DNA of 64,000 nt from Pohlia nutans (GCA_022496805.1 CM040102.1:5629001-5693000); one strand, 5' to 3'. Counted from the stretch's first letter, positions 12,050-24,299 are shown. Made by a program: numbers and translations. The notes: a model not told the origin generated them from the letters alone.

Positions 12050-12149
12050 TGCGGAAGATCATGAAAGAATATACTCATCTTCAGCCTTGTACAACTGAAC
12101 AAATACAGAAATTGTAGGGCACATTGAGGTTGTTGCATGCATTAGGGGA

Positions 12150-12440
12150 TAATAGATTATAATACTAAAGACCACATTGCCGAAGCTAGCGTCCATGTAG
12201 CCAAAACAAAAGACCACGTTGCCAAAGTCAAAGACTACGTTGCTAAAACCGAAAACCATATTTCTACATTCAAAGACCACGAAACCGAGGACAAAGATCA
12301 AGTTTCTATGACCAAAGATCAATGCGCCATAACCAATGACCATATCCTTTGGCAACGTGGTCTTTGACTTAGGCTATAAGGTCTCTCGCTTCGAAAATGT
12401 GGTCTTTGGCTTTGCCAACGTGGTTAGGCACTATGATCTA
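12150..12440. repeat. Tandem short repeats (catgttgccaaagaccacg type)
   Basis: A run of about 14-22 bp units containing accac(g/a)ttgc and aaagac recurs irregularly here on both strands. It accounts for the repetitive frame (FGNVVF and FGN repeats) on the - strand at 12059-12355. I treat it as low-complexity DNA, not a gene. Confidence 0.4.
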
Positions 12441-12559
12441 GTAAATGTAACAAGTTGTATTCCGTAGCGTTTAACCTTTAAAAGACATAGGCATGCTAGA
12501 AGGGTAGTTCGCAACAATTTTTGAATTTTAAGAAGTTTGGACATCCCCTAAACCCTTGT

Positions 12560-13036
12560 CCTCCAAACATACGGCCAACATCCAAGCCTTTTGTCCTCTA
12601 ATCATCCAACCGTCTAGAAAGTGGACGATGTACACAATCAAACACAATTTTCTCATCCGTCATTATCTTTATGCATTGTGGATTTTTTACTATATGTTTT
12701 ATGGTAAGTTAGCTTCATGCATGTATGATTCTACTAGAAAGGGGATGATTTGTAAAAAAATTATGCCTCATTTTATGTTGTAATGATTCACCCAAAAAAT
12801 TTGACGATTTTAGCGTAAAAGTGTTCTTTAAAAAAAGTCAACTCATAAAAATTAAGCCACCAAAAAATCTCTAAAAAATCACTACACTTAGAGTATTACG
12901 TTTCAACCAATCACAACAAAATTCATGTAAAAATTGTCAATATCTTATTTTTAATCAAAATACAAAAGGTTTCTCAATTTGAAGTTTTAAATTTTATACA
13001 AATATATTGGTGACAACAATCATAGATCTAACCATA
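12560..13036 (+). mobile_element. Truncated family D element
   Basis: The sequence from catccaaccgtctagaaagtgg through ttactatatgttttatgg to gatctaaccatatg matches the inverse of 2239-2750 and the start of 34655-35321. The right end is lost where the fragment at 13037 begins. A TTAA followed by CCTTTAAA at 12471-12482 may be the left end of this or another element. Confidence 0.45.
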
Positions 13037-13110
13037 TGAAACACGCAACTCGCTATTTATGCACTTGGCCATAAAATCATGCATTTGGCCCTTGGGCGCT
13101 TTTTTTTTGG
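13037..13110. repeat. End fragment of the large foldback family
   Basis: The sequence gaaacacgcaactcgctatt, then tatgcacttggcc, matches both ends of the foldback element at 17295-19066. It continues for only about 70 bp, to a ggcggccgccg stretch. Confidence 0.5.
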
Positions 13111-15340
13111 CGGCCGCCGTTTAATATTGAGTAGCCGTTGTTGTACCTACGATGAATTTTATTTTCTTTCCTTATTTTTAATTATTTTTTTAGAGCTAAG
13201 TGTCACAAATGGCAAGCTAAACCCTAACAAAAGAAATTAAAAGAAAACATTTAAAAAAATTAAAAACTTAAAAAAAATTAGGGTTTAACACCACAAATGG
13301 CAAACTAAACCCTAACTAAGAAGAAGAAGAAGAAAGAAGAAAGAAAGAACCTTAAAATTTTAAAATTTTAAAATTTTAAAATTAACCTTGGTGCGAGTGT
13401 GGAATCCGTGGCTGCACAAGATTCTTGATGGAGGTGTATAAAATGAATGAATATTGAATGCCAAAATTTATCGAGTTCTGAAATTTGAGCAAAAAAAATA
13501 GGGTTTTTTTTCTTTAAAACATGAAGTTTGACACCAATGATTTACATTTTAAAAAACACATAATTGTATAGATCTACATCTCAAAGAAAAGCTATGATTT
13601 ATTAGAGTTTTATGCAAATTCAACTCCATTTAGAGCTTGAGTTTGTGCTTTTTTTTTAAAACGTAAAGTGTTGTCAAAAAATTAACTGGCAAATAATTGA
13701 GGATGAGAGCTTCGAAGGGATGGGCTATCGGTCAACTCAAAACTGTAAAAAGACGATGGTCGCGGAAGAGATAGCCTACTACAACGTGGCATGGTTCTTG
13801 CCAGCTAATAATTGGTGGAGTAGGAGGAATTTGATGAGCTCCAAAGCCCGAGCCATAGTTCCGCTCAGTTGGAGTGGAGCTTGCGGGGTCAATGATCGGG
13901 GCTCCCTAGATCTCCGTTGACTGAAAAAGAGAAACAGAGGGTCAAAAAACCTTTGGGCACTATTTTTGGTGCTCTCAAACTCATGCTCTACATTTTTTAG
14001 TCCTAGAAACATCTCCTTTTTTTTTTGGATCTCACCTCTCTTCACTCAAACTAATGTCCCGTTACCCCATTTTAGAGGACTTTGTGGATAGCTCTTTTCT
14101 ATTCTTATTTGTGAGTTGAAAGATATAAAGAGATCAAGCAATGGTGCATCATGTAATAGAGAAACATCTATGTATTTGAAATCACTTAGAGATCAAGTCC
14201 AACCCAATAGTACAACCCCTAGCACACCAATTAAGAGATTCATTGGGTTGAATTGGATGTAAATGGGGTGATTTGAAGTAACTTTTTTGCAAATTAGAGG
14301 TTGTTCTGAAATATTATAGAGCATTTTTGTATGCTCATGGCCCCCACGTAGGGAGTAGGGTCGGTTTTGAATTTTCAAGGCATGCTACTTTGAAATTTCA
14401 TAGTAATTACAGATTTTATTGAAAAAATATGATTTCGCTTGGATTCAAATCCAATCATATTTATCTTTCCCTTGAAAACTTGCGCACACACACACACACA
14501 CAACTTGGTATATTCTTAGGATTGCTTAACCTTTAAAGGCCCAATGAGTGTCAAAGTGTCCCCTCCAAAAAAATTGAACACAAATTTTGAACATTATAAT
14601 CTCGACAGTCAATGCTTCCAATATTTTGCACAGTCGTCGGCATTGCACATAGAAACACTATTCAATGAATCTCATTTCTTGGGCTGGAATTGGACTTTCT
14701 TTGACAAGATGTCTATTTTGGGGTGAAAATTGGGGACCTTTTGGGATTAAATGGATGGTAATAGGTACTTCCACATTATGCATGCACCTCAAGCCACAAA
14801 CGTACATGTGATTCAGTACAAAAGTGAATGAGTGTAAGGAACTCTCGGCCTCTAGTGAAGAAGGTGGCACACATTGAGAACAAAATATTCCTAGGAGGAC
14901 TTGTTCACACTGTATGAACTGGAAATCAACAATTTGCCCCACAAATTCATGTATGAAACTTCTAAAATGTGTCAGTATGGAAAGGAAAGCACCAAAACTC
15001 AGGGTGGAATATGTACATCATTTAATCATGAGTATGTGAAACTGCACCTTTCAGCATGATGAGCTGTACGTACTGCATCATCCATACCCAGGCACAAATG
15101 AAAAAAACAAACAATAAACTGCTCCATCCGTCAGTCCGCGTTGATATTTGCCAACCATGCACCTCCAGTGCTGACGGATTGCATTCCTTCAGCTCCCGAA
15201 TTCAAGTTTTCACTTTCCGATTCTCTGGCCATCGGAATGGTCGGTGCCTCGGTGGGTTCTATCAGTCTCCCACCGACCCCGTTCTGCACTGTAATGACAC
15301 TCGGTACTCCTATGGTGAAATGGATTTTTATCCCTGAATG
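13110..15340. other. Stretch without a convincing gene
   Basis: It contains A/T-rich and AAG-rich simple sequence (13320-13380) and a CA dinucleotide run at about 14485-14502. TTAA followed by CCTTTAAAGGCCC at 14526-14542 looks like an element left end without a partner. A segment at 14750-14790 recurs inverted at 4330-4370. The 15141-15320 interval is GC-richer and open for about 60 codons, but I recognise no domain. It may be a captured gene scrap. Confidence 0.35.
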
Positions 15341-15344
15341 TCCA

Positions 15345-15652
15345 ACCGTCCAGAAAGTGGACGGCGTACTAAATCAAACACAATTTTCTCATATGTCATT
15401 GACTTTTTACAGTGTGAATTTTTTACTATATATTTTATGGGAAGTTAGCTTGTGATCCAATTAGACAGGGGATGATCTCACTTTTTGAACTAAGAATGAA
15501 ACTTGACATAAACCAATTGTGTTATTTTTCAAAAAACCACAATATCTTATTTTGAAAATCCATACGGTTCAAATGATGGATCAAACACTGTACAAGATGT
15601 ACCATTGAGAAAGGTTGCAATCCAATTGGACGCAGGCACGTTAAAGGGCTAG
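15345..15652 (+). mobile_element. Chimeric TTAA-type element (family D start, family B end)
   Basis: The first about 120 bp (ccgtccagaaagtggacg to atgggaagttagctt) match family D. From ctcactttttgaactaagaa onward it matches family B as at 58460-58690, ending ggacgcaggcacgttaaagg. The terminal gggctag is a decayed GGGTTAA. Confidence 0.5.
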
Positions 15653-16009
15653 AAGACAGGGAAAATGATAAAGACCCTAAATGAGTGATTTACCATTAGT
15701 TCCTTTGTGGGATTAACTTCTTGCAAGAAAATATCTTCACCCTCTTGCTCTTTTATTGAAAAAGAAAAAGAGAAAATTACTTCGTATGAGCTTAGAATCA
15801 GGAAAAAAAACACAAATTCCATTAGAAAGTGCAGTGAGCCGATTGCATGGGTGTCAATGGATGCATATATTATGCCGGGCCAAGTGTCAGTGATGAGGCA
15901 TCAGAATGTTGACATTTGGTTTTGCAAGATGAGCAAATTTTGAGACTCATACTGACTTGACTGTCAGCAAAGAACACAAATTCAGGGTCATAAACTCTTG
16001 GTCAGTTAA

Positions 16010-16332
16010 TCCCTTAACGTACCAACCCCTTGAACAGAACTAGATTCTAACCTCAAAAGTAGATATCAACATGGCTCATATGTACATGAGTTGTACATGA
16101 GAAAACAATTGCAAACATAAAATCTACCCAACAAATTTGACATACTTGTAGTTTGAGGCCTCTTCAATATTATCAACAGATCCTCATCACAAGAAATTTA
16201 TTGTAATCGGTAAAGAATTATATAGGCTTTCAAAGGTGATTTTGGATGAAAATCATCTAATTTTGAATGAGAAAGTTACAAGGTTTTGAATTTGTTAGTG
16301 ATTCAGTTCGTGGACTCTAGGACGTTTAGGAG
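16010..16332 (-). mobile_element. TTAA-flanked MITE, family A
   Basis: TTAA at 16006-16009 and 16333-16336 brackets 323 bp ending ggacgtttaggag. About 300 bp match copies at 41956-42277, 61173-61494 and 62279-62602, including a paired atgtacatgag-tgtacatgag motif. The right TTAA is immediately followed by CCCCTAAATGCCC, the start of another element. Confidence 0.7.
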
Positions 16333-16354
16333 TTAACCCCTAAATGCCCACTGC

Positions 16355-17294
16355 CTATCTAATACTCCCCTAACCGAACGGGGAGTTTTCCAAGGAAACC
16401 AGCTAAAATCCAACATTCTACAAATGCAACTGGTTTTAAACAAGAACCCATCTAGTTATTACCCATGCTTCGCCTAAGACTTTCCCAACATTAATAAATG
16501 GACAACAAACTCCACCATAGATAATGAAATGTCCAATGACTTTTGGAATAATCCAGAAATAACAGACTCACAAAAAAGAAGCATACTAAAATTTAGAACC
16601 AGTCAATACATGGGTAATGCTAGAAAGCAATTAATTTTCGGCATATAAAGATTCCCCTCAAAAACATGTCCCATTTGTAATTCACAAGATGCAGATACAT
16701 GGCTACATGTACTTTTACTATGCAAACAACACCATATACACCCACTAAGAACCAAAAGACACAATAAAGCGGTATGGGAATTAAGAAAATTAATACTATC
16801 CTCAAATAAATCAAGATGCTACACTCTCATGAATGCGGGCACATTCAACAATAACCCACAAGAAAACACAGTTCCTCCATGGTTATTACCATGTACTTGT
16901 AATCAACAAAGATGTCAATGTAATGCCAGATTTAGACCAGATATATTATGCATTAAAGGCCTCCCATACCAAAGCCCACCTCCTCTAAACCCCAATGATA
17001 ACCTAACCATACAATTCATAGAATTCGCATACACAAACGACAGATTTTCACCATAAACAATTGGCAGATTTTTTTTAAAATACCAACCTCTAATTAATAA
17101 CATCATACAACAAGGTTGGAAAGTAGACCCTATCATAGTCATTACAGCTGGAGCTAGAGGAACCACACACGTCCCCTCAATGAAAATAATAGAAACAAAA
17201 TTCAACATCTGCGAAACCTCCATAAAACACACATTCAAAGCAATAAATGCCATTGCCATACAGTATGCCGGATCTATCCTTTTACATAAAGACG
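16355..17294 (+). pseudogene. 3' end of an R2-like (endonuclease-type RLE) non-LTR retrotransposon, inactivated
   Basis: A single + frame continues over about 300 codons with three in-frame stops, so it is a dead copy. In order it shows FRTSQYMGNARKQ, a knuckle CPIC-N(x8)-H-LLLC (C-x2-C-x9-H-x4-C), the RHNKAVWELRK motif, and a cysteine-rich stretch (CTCNQQRCQC). It then shows RPDIL, FIEFAYTNDR, a KYQPL block, QGWKVDP, and ITAGARGTTH. The knuckle followed by R-H, R-P-D and a downstream acidic and lysine residue is the arrangement known for the C-terminal restriction-enzyme-like endonuclease of R2/NeSL-type LINEs. Most land-plant LINEs are L1 or RTE type with an apurinic endonuclease instead. 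The reverse transcriptase core is missing. The 3' side is cut off by the foldback element at 17295. The family assignment is inferred from motif order. Confidence 0.7.
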
Positions 17295-18653
17295 TATAAA
17301 CACGCAATTCGCTATTTATGCACTTGGCCAAGTGCGCTCATTTCATAAGTATATTTGACTTTTAAAAAGGTTGATTAAATAGTTCTCTAAAAAACATCAA
17401 TGTTGTCTTTCTTCAATCCCCCACATTGTAAACAAATAGTTATTTTAATAAATTTTTATTCTCATCTTTATCTTTTCTTTTATCTTTTCTTTTTTATCTT
17501 GATTTCTTTCTTGTCTTCTTTCTTGTCTCCCTCTTGTCTTCCTTCTTGTCTTCTTTTTGTCTTTCTTCTTGTCTTCCTTTTTGTCTTCGTTGTCTTTTTT
17601 TTCTTCTACTTTTTTTCAGTTGTGGCTGCTGAGCCCTAAACAATGGGAGCAAACCAAAATTTATTTATTTATTATTATTATTATTATTTTTTTATTTTTC
17701 GGGTTGGCCGTGGGGTGCTGCTGAACCCGGAATGGTAGCCACCAAAAAAAACAAAACAAAAAAAAAACACTTTTTTTTTCCCCTTCTTCTTGGTCGTGGG
17801 GTGCTGCTGAACCCTGAATGGCAGTCGCCAAAAAAAAAATTAAAAAATTAAAAAAAATTAAAATTCCCTTTTTCTTGGCCGTGGGGTGCTACTGAACCCT
17901 GAATGGCAGCTGCCAATAAATAAATAAATAAATAATTAAAAATTGATTTTTTTGACTTTTTCTAAAAATTACTATTTTTAGCTGCTTGGGTGCGCGGCCG
18001 CGCACCCATAAACCTTCTCATCTCCCTCATTTTCATCTCCATCCCTCCCTCTCCATCCCTCCCTCTCCATCCCTCCCTCTCCATCCCTCCTTCTCCATCC
18101 CTCCCTCTCCATCCCTCCTTCTCCATCCCTCCTTCTCCATCCCTCCCTCTCCATCCCTCCCCTCTCCTCATATATATAGGGGAGAGGAGAGGGTCTCTCC
18201 CATTCATTCTTCAACTCCCTCTCCCTCCCCTCACCTCTCCCCTATATATATAGGAGGAGAGGGGAAGGAGAAGAAGAGGAAGAAGAGTCTTTGGGTGCGC
18301 GGTCGTGCACCCCAGCGACTAAAAATAGTACTTTTTAGAAAAAGTCAAAAAAGTAAAAAAAAAAGCTGTTTTTTTTTTTTTTTTTTTTTTTTGGCAGCTG
18401 CCATTTAGGGATCAGCAGCACCCCACGGCCAAGAAAAAAGGGAAAATAATAGTTTTTTTTTTTTGTTTTTTTGTTTTTTTTTTGTTTTTTTTGTTTTTTG
18501 TTTTTTGGTGGCTGCCATTCAGGGTTCAGCAGCACCCCACGGCCAAGAAAAAGGGAAAAAATTTAAAAGAAAAGTTTTTTTTTTTTTTTTTTTTTTTTTT
18601 TTGGCGGCTGCCATTCAGGGTTCAGCAGCACCCCACGGCCAACCCGAAAAACG

Positions 18654-18703
<50 letters not shown>

Positions 18704-19066
18704 TTTTTTTTTTTGTTTTTTTTTGTTTTTGGTTTGCTCCCATTGTTTAGGGTTCAGCAGCCACAACTGAAGAAAAAGTAGAAGAAAAAAAGACAACGAA
18801 GACAAAAAGGAAGACAAGAAGAAAGACAATGAGACAAGAAAGAAGACGAGAAAGAAATGAAGATAAAAAAGAAAAGATAAAAGAAATGATAAAGATGAGA
18901 ATAAAAATTTATTAAAATAATTATTTGTTTACAATGTAAGGGATTGAAGAAAGACAATAATCGTTGGTTTTTAAAAAATAAAAGTTAGACAAATAAAATC
19001 ATGCGCTCGGGGACCAAGTGCATGATTATATAGCCAAGTGCGTAAATAGCAAATTGTGTGTTTATA
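17295..19066. mobile_element. Large foldback element with about 0.8-kb inverted arms
   Basis: The outer ends TATAAACACGCAATTCGC and, on the other side, the inverse of TATAAACACACAATTTGC begin arms that pair for several hundred bases. Both contain ttgtctttcttcaatccc and aataaatttttattctcatc. Each arm carries three spaced copies of a module with gtggggtgctgctgaaccc and gaatggcagctgcc, separated by A or T runs. The centre has a palindrome around gggtgcgcggccgcgcaccc and a 14-bp minisatellite. No transposase is seen; the long open frames here come from homopolymers. It interrupts the LINE remnant. No clear target duplication beyond TA is visible. Confidence 0.8.
18038..18160. repeat. 14-bp minisatellite (tccatccctccctc)
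   Basis: About nine tandem units with c/t variation at one site lie at the centre of the foldback element. They produce artificial frames on both strands (SIPPSPSLPLHP and the EGWRGRDG type). Confidence 0.85.
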
Positions 19067-19149
19067 GAAAATAATCAAACAATACCAACATAAGTAGTAC
19101 ATTAAAAGAGGGGAGGTAGTGGTGAAAACCACTGCTAGCCACTCTTTTC

Positions 19150-19340
19150 AAACAACTAGCTCAACTTGTCTCAGGGGATAGGGAGGGCCGGTTGGTTGAT
19201 ACAACTTTCCTGCCATGATAACTCACTAGCAGCACCAAGCCATGTGTACCACACCACTGCTCAACGAGCCCAATTGGTTTCGAACCCAGACCACATAAAT
19301 ATGATACAACGCCCTTCAACCAAAGAACATTCATGACTTG
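19150..19340 (-). mobile_element. tRNA-derived SINE-like sequence
   Basis: On the - strand, TTGGTTGAAGGGCG (19310-19323) resembles a pol III A box. About 25 bases later an exact B-box-type GGTTCGAAACC lies at 19276-19286, with GGTCTGG just before it as in a tRNA T arm. The rest is unrelated to tRNA and ends are unresolved. A tRNA gene is excluded because no acceptor stem pairs. Confidence 0.45.
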
Positions 19341-19424
19341 GCGATAAAACTTAACACTAAACATACCTTTATACAAACTAGCACTCAACCATCATTACTT
19401 TGCTTCTCTCCTTTCTTACTGTTA

Positions 19425-19579
19425 CTTTGTTTTTGTTACTATAGTGCCCATCCTCAAAAGAAAAGAGTAGTATTGTTCCAATGTCCTTTTGTCCGGTGGG
19501 CATCGGGTCATTGACATTACAAACGGACACTTTATTCACGCTGGCCCTTTCTTTAGGGTCAGTGTTTCTATCTATCTAT
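19425..19579 (+). mobile_element. SINE-like element with TATC tail, copy 1
   Basis: It runs ctttgtttttgttactatag, then ccaatgtccttttgtcc, then ggacactttattcacgc, and ends tctatctatctat. It is about 85% like 32760-32910 by eye. No target duplication is obvious for this copy. Confidence 0.55.
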
Positions 19580-19734
19580 GCTTCACCTAGGTAGCACCCA
19601 AGTACCATAAATTTTATCCAACTTTTAGCATGAAACTATGAGTTTCAAGTGGTAATTTAGCAATTCCATTCGGCTGATTTTACACTAACTACCGGATCTT
19701 CCCGTACATTGCTACAGTTGTCTCCAAATTGGAC

Positions 19735-20130
19735 AATTTTGCAACGATGCATTATAAAATGAAATTAAGAGAGATATTTTGAACTTGATGTAGAAATAAA
19801 AGTTGTGCATTATGAATTTTAAATTCTATCCATATAGTTAGATCTATGATTGCAAATCACCCATATTTTTGTATAAATTTGAATTACAAAAGAATTTTGA
19901 ATTTTAAGTTCCAAATTTATCTTTTGTAATACAAATAAGATATTGACAATCTATGGATGAAATTTGTTGTGTTGGGTTGAAATGTAATACTCTAAGTGTA
20001 GTGACTTTTGGAATTTTTTTGGTTGCTTAAGCTTATAAGTTGACTTATTCAAGAACACTTTTGAACTAAGATTTTAGAAATTTTTGGTGAATCATTGCAA
20101 CATGAAATGAGGTATAAAAAATCCACAAAT
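19735..20130 (-). mobile_element. Truncated family D element
   Basis: It matches the interior of 2177-2757 in the same orientation, from gatattttgaacttgatg to catgaaatgaggtataaa. Neither TTAA end is preserved. Confidence 0.5.
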
Positions 20131-23100
20131 CATCAGAGTTGCGGACATCATGTAGCTTAGAGCCTACGTGAAAAAATTGCTATCATTTATCCACGTTTAT
20201 AAAATTAAAATTAAAAATTAAAATTAAAACATTAAAAGTAAAATTTCAACTAGGTTTTGTATCGTGGCTACTAAACTATAAGAAATTTAAACAAGCGGCT
20301 AGTCCCGTAGTCTTTGTCTTAGTATTTATCCTAGATTTACTTTTATGGCTTGTTTATACTATTCAACCATGTAACTCCTTGAGAACAAAGCATTTTCGTA
20401 GTCATTTCTTTAGTGGAGCAAATACAACAAAATTTGTTGGAATTGGGGCATTCAATCTAATTCTTAGTTCTACAATACTAGAAATGGTGATATTTGGACA
20501 CCAAGGATTAATATTAGAGTATGGTGCTTAAGATGCCAATTGGTACTTGTTTGGTGCCAATATGGGCCTTGCTTTGACATTATACTTTGGTACTCAAATA
20601 TCAATGGCTTTTTTACGTGTGCAACTAAAATAAAAAAATTGCAAGAACGTTGAAGTGATTGCAACTGTTGCAATCGCTAGGACACTTTTGCAATCCCTCC
20701 CCACATGTATGGTCAACACATAAAAATGAAAAAAAAGGAAGCTATGGCAATTTATGATTTGAAATACGCATTCTTTGTTTCAAAAACATAAAAACATTAG
20801 TCTCAACCCCTAAATGACAAAGGAAATAAGGGCAAAATCAAGATGTGTTATAAAACGTTACTTCTGCAACTTCCATGAAGTTTGGTCTAAAACAGAAAAT
20901 GAGAATCGTGATGTTTAGTATCTATGTGTACTATCAAACTTTCAAAAAATGTTCTTTTTAATAAATTTAAAGGCATTTGTCATTTAGTATTCACCAAAAT
21001 TACAAAATTTATTTTTAAAATTTGAAATTTAGTGCGATTGGTGAATACTAAACTTCATATTCTAAAACTAATTTGGAGATTAATTTGGATTGAGTGACAT
21101 GATTCAAATTGAGTTGGGAAGTAGGCTTAATTTCCAATTTCAAAATATTTTTTAATTTTTAATAAAAATATTATTTTCACACCTAGACAGCCTGTAGAAA
21201 AAAGGGCAGCGACTATGAAAAGGGCAGCGACCATGAAATGGTCGTTCAGTCACTAAGGGTTTAAGACTACAGGAGTTGTACAAAATGACAAAAGATTAGC
21301 TATCAACATTGATAGCTAATGACTGATGCCACAAGGCTCTTTGACTAGACCTTTTTTATTTTTATTTTTTTCATTTTTCATAAAGTGCCAAAGTGGCGAT
21401 ATAAAATGTCACAGTGGTGGGTACTCTATATTTCAACATTATAGGATGGAAAATATCACATTAGAACTAATATTTTGCAAAACCATTAATTTTTATCATC
21501 CACAATTTGTCGATTTCATCCAATATTTATAAAAAAAAATGTTGTTTTCTAAAAAAAAACTTAATATGTTTTAACCAATTTTTGTAGCCAAAATCTTTTT
21601 TGGGTGCAATCTAGCACTATTTCACTCAGAAAAAACATGCCCTACTCTTCAATGATAGTTCAAGTACAACAGTGATGTTACAGAACAATGATAGTAGTAG
21701 TAGTAAAAACTCCGATCCTCTTTTGAGATCACCGTGAATAAAGTGTAGGAGCAGTAATACGTGGTACCAAAATTTATGGTTCACAAACACAAAGCCCTGC
21801 ATAAGTTTATATTCCTGCAGTCAGTGGCGACCAGCTAACAAAATGGAGACCAATCCAAATTGCAGCTAAGGTGGCGGCCCCTGATTGGTTGCCTTGTTTT
21901 CGGAAAGAGTTCATTTCATGAGGGCATTAAACTAACATTTTCGTGTAAAATGAGAGCAATCCAAGTCAGCCCTGGAAAAGCAAAAGACCAAACTGATGAT
22001 AGTTTACGAGTTTCTCAAATTTGGACCAATCACAGGACTGCTTGAAGCCTGCCCCTATCGGGTACTGTATTGACAGGGCTGTCCAACCTGTCCACCCCCA
22101 AAGTTAACCTTACTACCATACGGTATACTGTGGCCCACGGTATTTACGAAAGGCTAAAACTGTGGGTAAAATGCATCCAAAATTGGATGAAATGTTGTTG
22201 AACGGATGCAAAATGTGTTTAAATAGATGAACGTACCGATGCCCATAGTAAGTTTTTTATTTTCTAAGATAAATCCCATTTATTTACGGTGAGTAATCCA
22301 TGAGTGATTTGGATGGAATATGTTCTTTTCTTTTCTGAGATTGCTTCAACCTTCAATTAGAACCCGGTATTTAATCAAATACTGTATTTAATCATTTTTT
22401 TCCAAGAACCCAGGGTAGGATCAAACATTTTAAAACGCACCAGGTTGTTTTTTTGGTTCTCATTTTTTAAATTCCATGTACTGTATGCGATTGTGCTTTA
22501 TTTTATTTTATTTGTAAGGCAGTTGTCATGATGGAACAACCTGCATCACAGTCCGGGAAGTTTTTTGAGCTTTACCGGTTACTTTCCTTTCATTCCAAGA
22601 TTGAACCAGTTTTTCAAGTGTGGAGTCCGGTTATTTTCTCTATTTAATATATAAAATAGAATTTTTTTAGCTTTTTCACCCGGTTTTTAGCCGCTCCTTC
22701 TAAATTCCAATCGGTTTTTTAGAGAATCAACCGGCTCATCTTACACGTTCTCCCCGTTCATTGACCTGCATGTAAGCTTTTGTCATTTGAGCGTTTCTTT
22801 TGTATATATTTTTTAAACAGACAAGATGCTCGGATAGTCTATACTTCTAATTTTAAAGTTGTTTTTAGCACTCATAAGATGCTCAAATTTTAGGTTGCAG
22901 CCTCCAGAGCGTACAAAATCTTTAATGCTTTCGCCCTGGGCCCCCACCATGGCATGTCAATTTGCTGACTAGGAAACGTAGAAAAGACGGTAGAGGTATT
23001 CTAATTGAAATACATCCCTAAAGAGTGTCATAATTATGGTTGATTCTTCTAAAACCACCAACTCAGTAAGCAATCTGGCCTATTTTTGGCAGTGCTAAAT

Positions 23101-23795
23101 TTGAAAAAAAAATGACCATATTCGAAATAGGTTTTGACGAGGATTGCAAGAATTTGCAACATCTAATTCGCATTTATCAATTTTATACAAAATTCCAAAG
23201 TGGAAAGTAACCTCTGACCCATACATCACCTACCAATTTCCTAAGTTCACATTTTGTTGTTCCTAGATTCTGCTCACGAGCTAACCCAAAACCACCAACT
23301 ATATCTTCGCAATGCTTGCATGTCATTGGTCTCTTAAATAGTGAAATTGGTGGTTTTGAGTCTCAATTGTGGTGGCTCCAAGAAAGCTTTGCATGTTATA
23401 ATTGGGAGAAGTAGTGGTTTTAGGACATCCTACCTTAGGCGCTTCTCCCATATAAATTACTCAGTACTAACGGTGAATCTAAAACCATATATTTGGGAGC
23501 CTCAACCATACATTTGGGAGCTTCAAATGTTTTAAAATTTGTGGTGTATATTAGTCTTTCTAATCCAAAATAAAATTTGTGGTTTCTAGCTCTTTTTGGT
23601 GCAATATTTTTTCTATATTTAGTACTTTAAACGTAAACCTTGCCCATTTCAAACGGGATGGACAATGTGAGTGACAAAAAAAACTTTAGTAAACATGCCA
23701 ATGACCACACAATTCCAATGATTGCACAATTTTAATCATATTAGAGATGCCAATGACCACACAATTTCATCGCACAATTCCAATAGAAATGTCAA
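20131..23795. other. Stretch without a convincing gene
   Basis: It is AT-rich with stop-filled frames. A decayed TTAA-type element may span 20806-21265, from cccctaaatgac to cactaagggtttaa. The 21820-22060 and 22500-22760 stretches are less AT-rich, but hold no frame I recognise. Confidence 0.35.
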
Positions 23796-23799
23796 GTAA

Positions 23800-24292
23800 G
23801 TTTCCTCATTGGTGTGGGGTTATTTTGACAATCAACACTGTTGATTTTTTTTTTAAATTTAGATTTCGTATGAAAAAAAGGATAAATAAAATCGCGCAAT
23901 TTTTGAGAAAATGCCACCGTTAAAAAAATTGATGAAACTTGTTCGGTGTATTTTGAACAAATTTTGAAATCAAATTGTTCAAAAGTGCTCCAAAAATCTT
24001 GAAATTCTTACCATGCGTAAAGATCATCATTTTGAACATACCAAAAAAAATTCATGTAATTTGGAGGTGTGGGGAGGAAGATATGAGGGTCTAATGTAAT
24101 GCCCAAATAGCCTCCTTGCAACTCAAAAAAATCACCGAAAACCGCACACTTTATGAATTTCCAATTAGGAAGTATTCACATATTCAACCCTCAAAAGGAG
24201 CCATGGTCTCATTGTTGCTCACTCTACAATTTCATGGCCCAACAACTCGAATTTCCCCACTTTTTAATTCCAGAAGCCGTGTGGAAGCCTTA
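23800..24292 (+). mobile_element. Truncated family C (long form) element
   Basis: The sequence from tcctcattggtgtggggtta through gagaaaatgccaccgtt to gaagccgtgtggaagcctta matches 35400-35880 and the pair at 38549-39751. The terminal CCCCTAAAGGACC is missing on both sides. Confidence 0.5.
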
Positions 24293-24299
24293 TGATAAA

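Noticed and set aside
12059..12355. A 98-codon repetitive protein (FGNVVF repeats).
   Set aside because: It is the translation of an irregular DNA tandem repeat with no signs of selection for coding.
15141..15455. A 104-codon + strand gene.
   Set aside because: No recognisable domain or splice partners, and its end runs into a chimeric MITE. Kept only as a possible gene scrap.
17962..18829. Long open frames on both strands (proline/serine-rich, EGWRGRDG-type, lysine- or phenylalanine-only).
   Set aside because: They are translations of the minisatellite and of A or T homopolymers inside the foldback element, with no codon structure.
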